Counted from the first letter of the stretch, positions 18,197-28,373 are shown. The stretch is DNA of 64,000 nt from Ascoidea asiatica (GCA_001600695.1 BCKQ01000001.1:251916-315915); one strand, 5' to 3'. Notes: generated from the letters alone by a model not told the origin. Program-made: numbers and translations.

Positions 18197-21100
18197 ATTA
18201 TTTTCGTTATATTGATAAAATTGATATGTTATTTGAAATTAAATTATGGCTTTGATTATTGATAGGATTGTAGTTGTAATTCATAATTATTTTATCAGTT
18301 TAATGTAAATGTAATTTGGCAAAGCAGATATGAATTGGAGATAAAGATTTTTTTCTTTCAAGTCAAATCCAAATTAACTTTCTTAATCTAGAGAATTTAA
18401 ATGTATAGGAAAATAAGATGTCTAATCTATATAGATCATTACAGTTACTTTTGATATTTGATATGCCTAGACTCTTTAATATATTTGAAATTTTTAGTAT
18501 TTATTATTTATTATTCAATATTTAATATTTGATATTTGACCTGATTTGAGCGTTTTGGAGATTGACACTTGGTAAGTGTTAAAGGTTACTATCTGTTTTC
18601 ACTGGGAAGGAGACCGTGGTAGTTTTATCAACTATCCCACTTTAAAATTTGAATCATGTGCTATTTTTGAGTTAAGGGATTTTGGAGTTTGGTTTTGAAG
18701 GAGGGCTGAGGGAAAATGTCTTGCTACAAAGAGGGAATTTCGTGTCATTCTGAGAGCATTTTTATGGTACTGGGCTGAAATATATTTATATAGTAAATAA
18801 ATAAAGCAATGAAATAAAGCACTGCCTTTGTTTTTATTCTATTTTGCCTGGGCTTATGAGCTAAATACTTAATGGATTGAATGAGTGAATAAGTGACTAT
18901 GTGATTTAAGTTATTTGATACAAAGGTTTCAAAAATAGGAGTTTGGATGCTTTAATCTATTTACCTATGAGATGTAACAGATCAAAATACTATAGGAAAG
19001 ATAATAAGGATTTTATAATCTTTCAAAAAAATATTTCATTAGTAGATAAATAATAATTCCACAAGGTTCCTTAAATTTGGCGACTTTGATAATAAATTCA
19101 ATTGATTATAAAAATATATATCTACAGACTATCGTTTTAGGAATAAATTCTAAGTGAGAGTGTTACATATCTAATATGGGGCTTTCTTTTAATAGATTAC
19201 AAATGATTATTCTACTTAGTGTGTTATATTAAAGTTAGACTTTTATTTAGGTATGCACTATTTCTATAACTCTTTAATTTTTGATCTTTTTGGGGAATTT
19301 ACGTAATCATATTAATAATCTACAGTTATGAATAATAATCTTTCAAAAGTATTTTTAATAGTGGTATTCGAGGTTGTCAAGTGATAATTGAATGGCTAAT
19401 AAAAAAGTTTATAAGAAGTTAGCTAATCCAGCGTTTCTGTTTACTAGATTAGTCAATGATTTATTTTTTGGTTTAGTTGGTAATAATGCGTTTAGCAATT
19501 TCAAAGATGTCTGGGATATCATTTAATGGGACTATTTCTAAAAAAAAATTTGATCTTCTTATTTTTTTCATTCATTTCAATGATCAAGTATGGAATTTTT
19601 TATTCAATTGAACTATCAAAGTGAATTCAAATTCTAAGGGTTAATAAACTATTTTCTTTGAAATTTCCTATAATTCATGAATTCCAAAAGATTTATCTTT
19701 TTCACTGAAAAATAATTATAATACTCGATTTTTGAATTTCAAAAAAGTAATTTGAATCAATTCTAATTACATAATTTTGTCTGAGTTTTATTTCAAAAAT
19801 TTCCAAGTCTGTTAATAATTCAATCAAAATTGATATTTAAGTTTATTGAAAATATTCTAAATATTTAATCTGAGATTCTGTAAGGTTAATTGGAGTCGCG
19901 TGAAATATAAAATGACTCAATCTTTAAGTGATGTAATAAAAATGAAATAATAAAAATTAAAATTCAATTACAGTTGTATGAAATTATGAAATAGAGTGAA
20001 AAAAAACCAATCTTTACTATGAATTCCGCTTAGATGAAAAGGCTTTATAAAAAAAAAATTCAATGCAATATAAATCTTAAAAACTGGAGAAAATAAAAGG
20101 AGATTTCTGCTAGTGATATTAAAATTTTTTTTGTTCATATGAATTACTAATTATTCAATCAACTAGATTCAAAACAGGTAGTAGTTTTTTTTTTTATTTC
20201 TTTGGAAACAGTTAAGTGACTGGCAGTTGTTGATTATATATTTTAAATACCAGGCTAACGATGTTTACATTTTTTTTATAAGAATCCATAACCCATAACA
20301 CAACAATAATAAATTCAATTCAAATCTCAAATTTGGGTCAATTATATTCCCTAGATGGTGTGTGTGTATGTAAAAACTTTACCACATTAATATTTAATAA
20401 TATTTTATAATAAATGCCAAATGTTTATGGTGAATGTTTATGGTGAATGTTTATGGTGTTATTCATTCTCCCATTAATGACATAAAGCTGTTCAGGTACA
20501 CCATTTTTATTGGGCAGCATTTTTCCGGTACCTGGAAGGCATGTTCTACCTGCAAACCTTAAACAAGAGTGCAGGCACACGGCGGCTTTTGTCTGTAAGG
20601 TACACGTACCTAAGCTGCACGGCAGACGCAAGGGACACTTCTTGGGAATTTTCGTGTTTGGAAGTAGTCCAAATTTGGAGAAATTACCACTTTGAAAAAA
20701 GATATTGATTGAGTATTTGGCAATTTGTATTTGACAATTTGAATTTGGAGTAATAATTGCAGGTTTAATATCTTATAATATCTTGATAATACCTTACAAT
20801 AGTGCTAGGAAATGTGTAATACGTAATGGGCTATTTGAACTAAACTTACAAACCTGGTAACTTGGTAACTGGTTATCCTTGTACATTATTATGTTTTTTT
20901 CAAATCTCTTAATCAATGGAAATAATCCGATTCTGTTTTGGTAACTATAATTTAGGAAATTATCGATTCCCTTTTTTCTCATTTCTTCTCTTTTTTTCAT
21001 TTCCATTAGTAAAATTCTCTAACGTTGCCTGAGTACTTAAAATTAATTCTGAATATGTTTCTTTTAACCAGTTAGTGTATTAGATTTATCCTTGGATTCA

Positions 21101-21584
21101 TAATAGTTCATAACTGATGATTAATAATTTCTTTTTTTTAAATATATTTTTTTAAAATTTAAAGCCCGTTTTCTTATTTTTAATATTGAATAAATTGTTT
21201 GGTTTTCAATTAAGGTTAAAGTGTAATAACTTTTAAGAAAAAGAATTAATAATAAAAAACAAGCAAAAAAAAAAAAAAATCTATTTATTTCATTCACACA
21301 TTTATATACACAAACGTATCTTGAAATATATATATGTCCTGTTTCCCCAATAGATATTATAGTAAAATTATAAAATAAAATTAAAAGTTTACTTCAATTA
21401 CTGAAGTTCAATCAATAATTCATTCATTCAGTCATTCCTTTAAATTATTAAAAATTCATTTATAATTATTGATTTCTTTTTCAAATATTTCAAATTTTCA
21501 TTTCAATTTTCCATATAATAAATTATAATTTATAAGTTATAAGTAACAAGTGTAATAGTAAATAATAAATAATAGATTAACAAA
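18197..21584. other. 3.4-kb gene-free stretch
   Basis: The longest gap in the window, upstream of DRS2 and of the Ser-rich small gene. It is AT-rich throughout except for a moderate patch at 18540-18760 and a GC-richer island at 20470-20660. It holds a 13-bp tandem repeat (20420-20458). No tRNA signature, snRNA or convincing ORF was found. Short frames at 20425-21006 are not accepted. Confidence 0.55.
20420..20458. repeat. Three tandem 13-bp repeats
   Basis: Three perfect copies of AATGTTTATGGTG, directly before the GC-richer island at 20470-20660. The function is unknown. ATGTTTATGG-like elements could be forkhead (TGTTTA) sites. Confidence 0.9.
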
Positions 21585-22085
21585 ATGTCAGATATAGCAA
21601 TTCCAACCACATACGCTTTTCAAGAAGCAAGTACTTTAGGTACTTCATTTTCTTTAAAATCAGAAATAGATGCAACTGATGTTTCACAAACAATTAATAC
21701 AGAGATATCTTCAGCAACACTGGATGCTACAAGTGTTATTTTAAAAATAAGTTCTAATATAAAAGTTGTTAAATCAAGCGATGATGAATCTGTTACAGGT
21801 ATAGTTATTGATAGTTTAACAGATTCTAAAACCGCAAGTATTACATATTCAATTATTCAAACTTCAAGTGCAGCTCAATTAAAACTTTCCAATTCAAATT
21901 CTGGTTCAGATTCAAATTCAGCTTCAAGTTCTATGAGTAGTTCAAGTTCAGGTTTTGGTAATTCAAATTTAAATTCGAAAATTTTTAATTCTTTCAAGAT
22001 TCCAAAAGGTAAAGATTCTACTTCAATTGTATTTTATTCTTTGTTTTTAACATCTTCTGTTTTAATCTCTTTAATTTCAATGTAA
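21585..22085 (+). CDS. Small Ser-rich protein with a hydrophobic C-terminus
   Basis: A 166-residue protein that I do not recognise. It is rich in Ser/Thr/Asp, with a poly-Ser segment at about 100-122 (SNSNSGSDSNSASSS) and a hydrophobic C-terminal segment (SIVFYSLFLTSSVLISLISM) ending right at the stop. That tail resembles a GPI-attachment signal or a tail anchor. No N-terminal signal peptide is present after the ATG, which argues against a GPI protein unless an upstream exon is missed. I saw no convincing splice site upstream. The A-rich leader before ATG (AACAAAATG) and the codon use look like a real gene. The upstream gap is 3.4 kb. Confidence 0.6.
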   Translation: MSDIAIPTTYAFQEASTLGTSFSLKSEIDATDVSQTINTEISSATLDATSVILKISSNIKVVKSSDDESVTGIVIDSLTDSKTASITYSIIQTSSAAQLKLSNSNSGSDSNSASSSMSSSSSGFGNSNLNSKIFNSFKIPKGKDSTSIVFYSLFLTSSVLISLISM

Positions 22086-22731
22086 AATCAATCATCATAC
22101 AAAAAAAATCACTTACGTTCTAATTTGCTTCATTTTAAGATACATTAAATCTATATGTTCGTTTGCTTATTTCATTTTATTTAACTTCATCTTCCATTAT
22201 TATATATTTAATTTAGTTCTTTCTTCCATACTACCAATAAGTCGCACATATGCTCTCATTAAGAGTTTGAATTTCCAAATTCGAGATCAATATATTGTCA
22301 TACTTATTGGTAGATTCATTTTATATAGTTCATTAACATTACGTTTTTACTTCTTCAAATATTTCAACGCAAGCTCACATTAAGCTTGACTGAGAAATTA
22401 TGATCAACTAAAAATAGTAGTGTTTAAAAATACTGTATATTTTCTTTTCTTTTCCATTCTCTTCACTTCTATTCATTTCTCTTCATTTCATGTCTTTTGA
22501 ATCAAAACCTAGAATAGACTACCAGTAATTCGAATTGAAACACATATTTTGTTTGAATGGTCTGACTTATGCTCTCTGGAGTTGATCAGTATCATTGATT
22601 ACTGATTCAATAATGTTGATATTATTGTTTGTGGTCTCTTGTTTTGTGTTCGGAGTGAGTGCCTTTCACAATTCTTTTTGTTCTTCACTGCAGCTGACTC
22701 ATCCACACCCAGCCACCAACACACCCGCCGC

Positions 22732-22766
22732 GTTCCAGAAACATCCAGAAATTTCCACTCGCTTCT
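22732..22766. promoter_or_regulatory. Distal heat-shock element array, sHSP copy A
   Basis: Five contiguous Hsf1 pentamers in phase (gTTCc aGAAa caTCc aGAAa tTTCc), then one skipped unit and cTTCt in the same phase. It lies about 500 bases upstream of the ATG, outside the duplicated block. Hsf1 trimers bind alternating nGAAn/nTTCn units. Confidence 0.8.
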
Positions 22767-22920
22767 GGCGTGATTTCCGCTTCAGAGTCCATAAAAAGGG
22801 GACTCCTTTTTAGTAGTTAAAGTGTTCGGTTCCTGGAAATCTCGGTTATGTTAAAAAAGTTACTTTGAATTACTGATTGTTTTATTCTTTGTTCAAATAA
22901 AAAATATTAATTTTGTTTGA

Positions 22921-22940
22921 GTTCTAGAAAATGCTGGAAT
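22921..22940. promoter_or_regulatory. Proximal heat-shock element, sHSP copy A
   Basis: Pentamers gTTCt aGAAa aTGCt gGAAt, three of four perfect. The same site is present in copy B. The block of identity between the two copies begins inside its first pentamer. Confidence 0.7.
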
Positions 22941-23886
22941 ACTCCAAGAGAAATATTGAAGAACTATAGTGAAGTTTATTTTATTGCTGAATACTGTGGA
23001 AGACCATTTTTCTTTGATTTAATGCTTGCTTGCTGAAAGAGTTTTTGCTATTAATGTGCCTCTTCATTTTAATTAAAAATAATATATAAGGACAAGATGT
23101 TTTCAAATAATTTTGGATAAGTTTTGATAAAATATTTTATTCAATTCAATTTATTTTAACTAATTATATCTAACTTAATTAATTATAATATCCAACTCAA
23201 TTACTTATCATATAAAACTTACTTTAAAACTACAATTTCAATTAATATAATATCAATTTTATAATGTCTGGTTTATTTTACTCACCTTTTTGGGATTTTG
23301 CTGCTGGTATTGATGACAGCTTAAATGAATTATATCGTGCATTTCCAAGAGAAGAAATCAAGAATCAAAAAGCAATTGGTAAAAAGGAAAACAACAACAA
23401 AAAAGGAAAACAAGTTGCCAATGTTAAAAAAGAAAAACCAAGATCTTTAGTTTCTGGATTTTTCCCTGATGATGATGATTATAATCTCTGGAACATGGAT
23501 TTCAAAGATATTGTTCCTCCTGTTGATTTAATCAGTAATGATAAAGATTACGAATTACATTTATCTATTCCTGGTGCTGAAAAGGATAAAATTAATATTG
23601 ATTTCAATAAAGAAACCAATTCAGTTACAGTTTCCGGGGAGATTGAAAACCATAAAGAAGAAACCAAAGATAATATCAAATATCAAGAAAGATCAACAGG
23701 ATCATTTTTAAGAACTGTTGCTTTACCAAAAGAGGAGAAATTAGATGATGAACATATCTCTGCTAAATATATTGATGGTGTCTTGGTTCTTTCAGTTCCA
23801 AAATTAGGTAAAAAAGAAACTGAAAATGTTCGTCGTATTACTATTTCTTAAATTAATATGTTTTCAAATATTTTGATTTCTTAATA
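22922..23886 (+). repeat. Direct repeat copy A (sHSP gene plus promoter)
   Basis: Line-by-line comparison shows 22922-23870 (949 bases) identical to 33460-34408. One mismatch follows (T at 23871, G at 34409), then 15 more identical bases to 23886. The offset between copies is 10,538. The block covers the proximal promoter, the whole CDS and about 35 bases past the stop. Confidence 0.97.
23264..23851 (+). CDS. HSP26: Small heat-shock protein, Hsp26-like, copy A
   Basis: ATP-independent holdase chaperone of the alpha-crystallin/Hsp20 family. 195 residues: an aromatic N-terminal arm (SPFWDFAAG), a Lys-rich linker at about 32-60, an alpha-crystallin domain at about 83-188 with the conserved GVLVLSVPK strand, and a C-terminal I-x-I motif (RRITIS) used for oligomer assembly. 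The codon mix (GCC, CTC, CGT) is less AT-biased than in neighbouring genes, as expected for a highly inducible gene. Two heat-shock elements lie upstream. The nucleotide sequence is identical to that of copy B at 33802. The symbol is by similarity; Hsp42 is less likely because the protein is short. Confidence 0.92.
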   Translation: MSGLFYSPFWDFAAGIDDSLNELYRAFPREEIKNQKAIGKKENNNKKGKQVANVKKEKPRSLVSGFFPDDDDYNLWNMDFKDIVPPVDLISNDKDYELHLSIPGAEKDKINIDFNKETNSVTVSGEIENHKEETKDNIKYQERSTGSFLRTVALPKEEKLDDEHISAKYIDGVLVLSVPKLGKKETENVRRITIS

Positions 23887-24328
23887 TTTCATTCATATTT
23901 TTGCATGTTTTTGCATTTTTTTCTCTTATTTACTTTTTTTTTTTCATATTTTGTTTAGTTTCACATTTATAGTGTCATACTTTTTTTATATTTTTATTTT
24001 AAAAACTTCTTTTAAAAAATTTTTATATAGCCAAAATGAATGATTAACTTATATCTAAAATTAACAAAAAGTTCTAAAATTTTCTTTTATTTAAATCTTA
24101 GTATACCACTTTTCTATAAAATTATATTTAAATATCTTTATTTTAGTAATTATTATCATTATTATTCTATGAAATGGATTTACTTTAGGTAATTTTTTTT
24201 TAAATTGTACACATGAGTTCTTTATGAGTTATTGATAACTTTATTCTTTCAGGAAATACAGAAAATCATGCAAAGAATGTTATTTGAGGTTAATATATTT
24301 TATTATAAATTAATTAATTGTGATTAAA
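23852..24328. other. Convergent sHSP-A/FMP32 3' region
   Basis: 477 bases of T-rich and AT-rich sequence between convergent stops. No gene or RNA was seen. Confidence 0.6.
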
Positions 24329-24955
24329 TTAAGTAAATAAACGAACATAAGCTAATATTAATGCAAATGTACCAGTACAAACACCAAATAACCATTGTAA
24401 TACTTGTGTTTTTACATTATCAATTTGAGTTCTCATATTTGCAATTTCTTGATCAATTCTATTATCAGTTTCTTTTATTAAACTTTCATAAGATTTATTT
24501 TCTTCTCTAATTCTACCTTTTTCAAGATTTAAATCTAAAGTTACTGAAGATTCTGTTTTTGTTATATCTTCTTTTAAATTTTGTCTTAATTTTTCTAAAT
24601 CTAATTTTAATTTTTCATATTCACTATTTACTTTTTGAAATTCACCTCTATCAACAGTTTGTAATTCACCTTTTAATTTTGCAAAATCAACTTTTTGTTG
24701 ATATGACATTTGTCTTAATTGCTCTTTAGTTACTAAATCTTTTGTATAATTACTAATTCCTTTAGTAATAGTATCTGAAATTATAGATACTGCATTTTTT
24801 GCTTGTTCTGATGTAAATCCTTTAGATTCTAATTGCTTAACTATTTCTCTAGTATCAAATGGAGCTGATGAAATGAATCTTCTTGAAAAAAAGGCATTAT
24901 TATTTCTTCCAATTAACCTAATTCCAAAGTGTAATCCAGAATTTATTCCAATCAT
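24329..24955 (-). CDS. FMP32: Mitochondrial DUF1640/CCDC90 family protein Fmp32
   Basis: Inner-membrane protein of the DUF1640 (CCDC90/MCUR1) family. In S. cerevisiae Fmp32 supports cytochrome c oxidase assembly. 208 residues, matching the yeast length of about 207. It starts with an Arg-rich presequence (HFGIRLIGRNNNAFFSRRFIS), then the family signature FDTREIVKQLESKGFTSEQAKNAV in two halves around residues 33-56. Next come a long coiled coil (about 75-180) and a C-terminal transmembrane helix (VLQWLFGVCTGTFALILAYV). The head-plus-coil-plus-anchor layout is diagnostic. The ATG is the first in frame. Four tandem TTTGATA units lie just upstream of the start. Confidence 0.92.
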   Translation of the reverse strand: MIGINSGLHFGIRLIGRNNNAFFSRRFISSAPFDTREIVKQLESKGFTSEQAKNAVSIISDTITKGISNYTKDLVTKEQLRQMSYQQKVDFAKLKGELQTVDRGEFQKVNSEYEKLKLDLEKLRQNLKEDITKTESSVTLDLNLEKGRIREENKSYESLIKETDNRIDQEIANMRTQIDNVKTQVLQWLFGVCTGTFALILAYVRLFT

Positions 24956-26007
24956 TTCATTCTTTCTTTATTTTTAATATGTTTGATATTTGATATTTGA
25001 TATTTGATATTTAATCTTTTATCTTAAATGCTTGTAGTTAGCTTAAAATTACAGTTGGAGAATCGATTTGCCTCAAGTGTTTATGATTTATAAAGTTTAC
25101 CGCTAATAATTTTAGACAGAAAATCATCGAAATTTATAAATAATAGGATAGGAAATGTGCTTTTACGGTGCAAGGGATATTCTCAGGACACTGGCTGTCC
25201 CATTGAAAGATATAAAAAACAACAAATGTTTTTGTAAATAAAGGAAAAGAGAAGAACATTTTAAATTTGATTACTCTTATCAATCACAAAATATCAATTT
25301 CCAATTATCAATCAATGGCGCTTAGAAATGTTTGTATGAATAACAACATTATAATGGATAATAAAGTAATAGATTAAAACTAGTTTCATAATACTTATGA
25401 ATTGGCCAAATGAAGACACAAATAAATTGAACTGGGAGGTAATAAAGTATAATTGAATCTAAGATAAACGAATAATATAATGATCGATGAAAACATGCAA
25501 ATGTAATTTAAAAGTTGATAAGTTTGAAAATAAAAAGAGGAACCATAAAAGACTTAATGATGTTTTAAAAAAGAAAATCTTTGAAAAATATATGGTACAA
25601 TCTTGTTATGTAATATCTAATTGCAATTAATGATAAACTTTCAAACTTCAATCAACGAAGTATTTTTTTTAATTCAAATTTTCTTTTAAAATTGAAATGA
25701 AATGGCTTACAATTAAAATCTATATAATCTCAAAATAGAACCATCACATTTTTATTCAGAATTTATTAATGACTCTTTGAATTTTGTTATTTGAATATTC
25801 CTCTTTTTATTTTTAATAAAAAGATAAGAACCATGAGTTGTGAACTGAAATAATCTTACAGAATTGCAAATGTACTTATTTCAAAAGATTAACATTTATT
25901 GATTTCAATGTGGCATCCAATTAAAATAAATTTGCTTCGAATATTTGATATTCTTTAAGGTAAAGTAATTATTAAAATTCATCACATTTTTTTTCCTTCA
26001 AAAAATT

Positions 26008-26014
26008 TGTTTCA
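26008..26014. promoter_or_regulatory. Possible pheromone response element (TGTTTCA)
   Basis: Reverse complement of TGAAACA, the Ste12 site, about 596 bases upstream of STE3. A single heptamer could easily occur by chance, so it is weak evidence on its own. Confidence 0.3.
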
Positions 26015-26166
26015 GTGATTTCTTAATTGGATTTTACTTTAATTTTTTAAAGGTAAAAAATGAATTCTCACTTTTAATTTTGTTTTATTATAATTGAATG
26101 TTTTGTGAAAAAAATTTTAAAATGTTTGAATGTTGGATTAGGTAAAAAAAATTAACATATATAAGG

Positions 26167-26192
26167 TTTCCTAATTGGGACTTCAATGGCAA
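26167..26192 (+). promoter_or_regulatory. Matalpha1-Mcm1 composite (P'Q) site of STE3
   Basis: TTTCCTAATTGGGA (P box) followed immediately by CTTCAATGGCAA (Q box). The P box contains CCTAATTGGG, a full match to the Mcm1 core CCYAAWNNGG. The Q box TCAATGGCA matches the alpha1 half-site TCAATGNCA. Order, orientation and spacing equal the S. cerevisiae alpha-specific-gene element as I recall it, with about 20 of 23 specified bases matching. It is 418-443 bases upstream of the STE3 ATG. This predicts expression only in alpha cells. Confidence 0.85.
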
Positions 26193-26609
26193 TATACTAA
26201 AATCAAGTAGGTCTTTTAAAGTTTTTAAAGTTTTCAATTTGTGTTAAAGTAAAAAAAAGAATCTATATCAATTCAATTTTAATAATAAATATTAACAAAA
26301 ATACAAAATCAAATTTGGATAAATTATTAAAAAAATTAAAAATGAGATTATTACTTTGATTGTTAAGCTTGGAAATTAAATCTTTTCTTTTCTTATAAAG
26401 ATAATCAATGATATCTTGAAAATGCTATTAATAATTATATGATTTCCCATTTTTTTTAAAATTCTTTTTTCTTTCAATTTTCAATTTTTAGAATTATTTT
26501 ATTGTCAATAAATTATTTGTTTATAAAATAAAACAAATTGAACTGAGTTGAAATAAATTGAATTAATTTAATTTTTTTTAGAATTGCAGTTAAATTCAAA
26601 TAAAAAAAA

Positions 26610-27989
26610 ATGGTTAATTATCAAGCATTATTAATATTTTTATCAGTTGTAGCAATTTTATGCTTAATTGTACCAACATGGCAACAATTTAAAAATCCAG
26701 ATAGATTACCATATATTTCATTATTTCTTTGGTTATTTTTAATGAATTTAGAAACTTTTGTTAATGTAATAATTTGGGGTACGAAAGATTTCAAGAATAG
26801 ATGGAATGGAGAAATTTGGTGTGATATATATAGTTATATATATGATGCATCAACAGTTGGTATTGCATGTTGTGCAACATGTATTGTATTTCATATGTAT
26901 TGTATTTTATCCATGAATAATTTTTGTAATTATTCAAGATTTAAAAAAAATTTAATTTTTTTCTTAATTTCATGGGTTCAACCAATTTTAATTATGTCAC
27001 TTGCATATCTTGTTTATGCAATGAGATATATTATTATAAAATATACAGGATGTCATTCAATGCATCAAGCAAGTTGGCTAAGAATTTTTTTAATTTATAT
27101 ATGGTCAATTGTTTGGTGTATTGGAGGATTAATTCTATCAATATTAACACTTTGGAAATTTTATTGGAGAAGAAAAGATGCAGATGATATATTCAGATGT
27201 ACAAAAGGTGGATTAAGTGTTAGAAAATTTTTCAGAGTTATGATTTTTTGTCTGTTGATTTTTTTAATATTATTACCAGTTACAATAATTTATTTTGAAT
27301 CAAATTTGAAAATCATAGTACCATATAGTTTTAAAGAAGCTCATGAAACTTGGAATGAAAGATATTTTTTATATGCTTCAGAACCTTTATATGATAGATA
27401 TATTCTAGCAGTTTTATGTTATATTGTTTTTATATTATTTGGAATTGGATGTGGTACAGGAGAAATTTATTTTAAGATATTAAAATTTTTAAAATTAAAT
27501 TTCATAATAAAATATATTGAAAAAAAACAAATTAAAATTAAAAGAAAAAAAGAAAATCAAATGGATAATTATCTATTTAATAATATAGGAAATAATAATA
27601 ATAATCTTCAAAGAACAAATGGAATTGATAATCTAAATAAATTAGTTTATTCAAATAAAGATTTAGAATTGGGTAATAATTCGCCAGGTTCAAAAATTAG
27701 TTATAATTCCAATTATAATTCTAATTATAATTCTGATTATGATTATATAGAAGAAGAAGAAGAATCTCCAGAAACTAAAGTTGGTAGTTCAAAATCATTA
27801 TTTGATATTATTGATGGAATAAATTCAATTGACAATGATAAATATTCAGAATTTTTCACTGAAAAACCAAAAAGTATATATAAAAGTCAAAAAAGTTCAA
27901 GAGTGGATTTGAATGAATGTTTAAATCATGAAGAAGCTGCTATAAATCCAGATTTTAAATTTGAAGTCAAAGTTGTTCAGACGAAATGA
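26610..27989 (+). CDS. STE3: a-factor pheromone receptor (class D GPCR)
   Basis: Seven-transmembrane receptor displayed by alpha cells for the lipidated a-factor, signalling through the Gpa1/Ste4/Ste18 G protein. 459 residues (S. cerevisiae about 470). Seven helices fill residues 1-290, with STE3 hallmarks: a short extracellular N-terminus, NPDRLPYISLFLW leading into TM2, the WCDIYSYIYDA segment before TM3, and SWVQPILIM in TM4. The cytosolic tail (about 295-459) is Asn/Ser/Glu-rich. Codon 215, in a membrane helix, is a rare CTG. An alpha1-Mcm1 site lies upstream. The gene is located between the two identical sHSP copies. No mating-type gene is visible nearby. Confidence 0.95.
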   Translation: MVNYQALLIFLSVVAILCLIVPTWQQFKNPDRLPYISLFLWLFLMNLETFVNVIIWGTKDFKNRWNGEIWCDIYSYIYDASTVGIACCATCIVFHMYCILSMNNFCNYSRFKKNLIFFLISWVQPILIMSLAYLVYAMRYIIIKYTGCHSMHQASWLRIFLIYIWSIVWCIGGLILSILTLWKFYWRRKDADDIFRCTKGGLSVRKFFRVMIFCLLIFLILLPVTIIYFESNLKIIVPYSFKEAHETWNERYFLYASEPLYDRYILAVLCYIVFILFGIGCGTGEIYFKILKFLKLNFIIKYIEKKQIKIKRKKENQMDNYLFNNIGNNNNNLQRTNGIDNLNKLVYSNKDLELGNNSPGSKISYNSNYNSNYNSDYDYIEEEEESPETKVGSSKSLFDIIDGINSIDNDKYSEFFTEKPKSIYKSQKSSRVDLNECLNHEEAAINPDFKFEVKVVQTK

Positions 27990-28088
27990 TTATTATTTTT
28001 TTTCTTTAAATTATTTGTGTTGTTTTTTTATTATTTCTATTTCTATTATTTCTATTATTTTTATTATTTCCATAATTTATAATTCTAT

Positions 28089-28132
28089 ACTATTTCTACA
28101 CTATTTCTACACTATTTCCACACTATTTCCAC
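28089..28132. repeat. Four tandem 11-bp repeats in the STE3 3' region
   Basis: Units ACTATTTCTAC, ACTATTTCTAC, ACTATTTCCAC, ACTATTTCCAC. The last two share one T-to-C change, suggesting expansion after the mutation. It lies 100-143 bases past the stop codon. Confidence 0.9.
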
Positions 28133-28207
28133 TTCTAAACCAATAAATATGTTTTAGCAAAACTTCTGTTTGAGAGAATTTGAACATAAACTTTGAAAAT
28201 AAATATT

Positions 28208-28213
28208 CACGTG
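28208..28213. promoter_or_regulatory. CACGTG E-box before tRNA-Arg
   Basis: Sits within the perfect 8-base palindrome TCACGTGA, a strong Cbf1-type site. It lies 79 bases upstream of the tRNA. The target gene is uncertain. Confidence 0.35.
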
Positions 28214-28291
28214 ATTTAGTATTACTAGTACCATAGTACAATTTTTAAAATTATCTCTGTAAAGATTTTACTACTAGAAAGTTGTATTAAC

Positions 28292-28364
28292 ATCTTTGTG
28301 GCGCAATGGTCAACGCGTCTGACTACGAATCAGGAGATTGCAGGTTCGAGTCCTGCCAAGGATG
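28292..28364 (+). tRNA. tRNA-Arg (ACG)
   Basis: 73 bases without intron. The 7-bp acceptor ATCTTTG pairs with CAAGGAT (one G-U), discriminator G73. The D arm TGGCGCAATGGTCA fits an A box and GGTTCGAGTCC the B box. Anticodon stem TCTGA/TCAGG (one G-U) carries loop CTACGAA, giving anticodon ACG at 28325-28327. A34 is expected to be modified to inosine and to read CGU/CGC/CGA. The body resembles the S. cerevisiae tRNA-Arg(ACG). The CCA end is not encoded. Confidence 0.95.
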
Positions 28365-28373
28365 TTTTTTTTT
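28365..28373 (+). terminator. RNA polymerase III T-run terminator
   Basis: Nine consecutive T residues directly after the tRNA discriminator base. Confidence 0.9.

Larger units (their letters stand above)
22086..23263. other. Promoter region of the first small heat-shock gene
   Basis: Contains a GC-richer island at 22660-22830 with a TGACTCA (22695-22701), the distal heat-shock element array (22732-22766), an AGGGG stress element followed by ACTCC near 22797-22806, and the start of the duplicated block (22922 onward). The 72-codon frame at 22595-22813 starts at TTG and is not a gene. Confidence 0.65.
24956..26609. other. Divergent FMP32/STE3 promoter region
   Basis: 1.65 kb of AT-rich DNA. 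It contains TTTGATA x4 (24982-25009), a small GC-richer patch at 25165-25200, a TGTTTCA pheromone-response-like element (26008-26014) and the alpha1-Mcm1 composite site (26167-26192). No ORF or RNA gene was found. Confidence 0.6.
27990..28291. other. STE3 3' region and tRNA upstream region
   Basis: Pyrimidine-rich microsatellite-like sequence just past STE3, the 11-bp tandem repeat (28089-28132), and a palindromic TCACGTGA (28207-28214) about 80 bases before the tRNA. Confidence 0.6.

Noticed and set aside
20425..21006. Short frames on both strands in the 3.4-kb gap
   Set aside because: They sit in the GC island or A/T runs, and the plus-strand frame at 20510 begins at TTG. No family resemblance.
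22595..22813. 72-codon frame upstream of sHSP copy A
   Set aside because: Starts at TTG, and its apparent protein is the translation of the heat-shock promoter elements.
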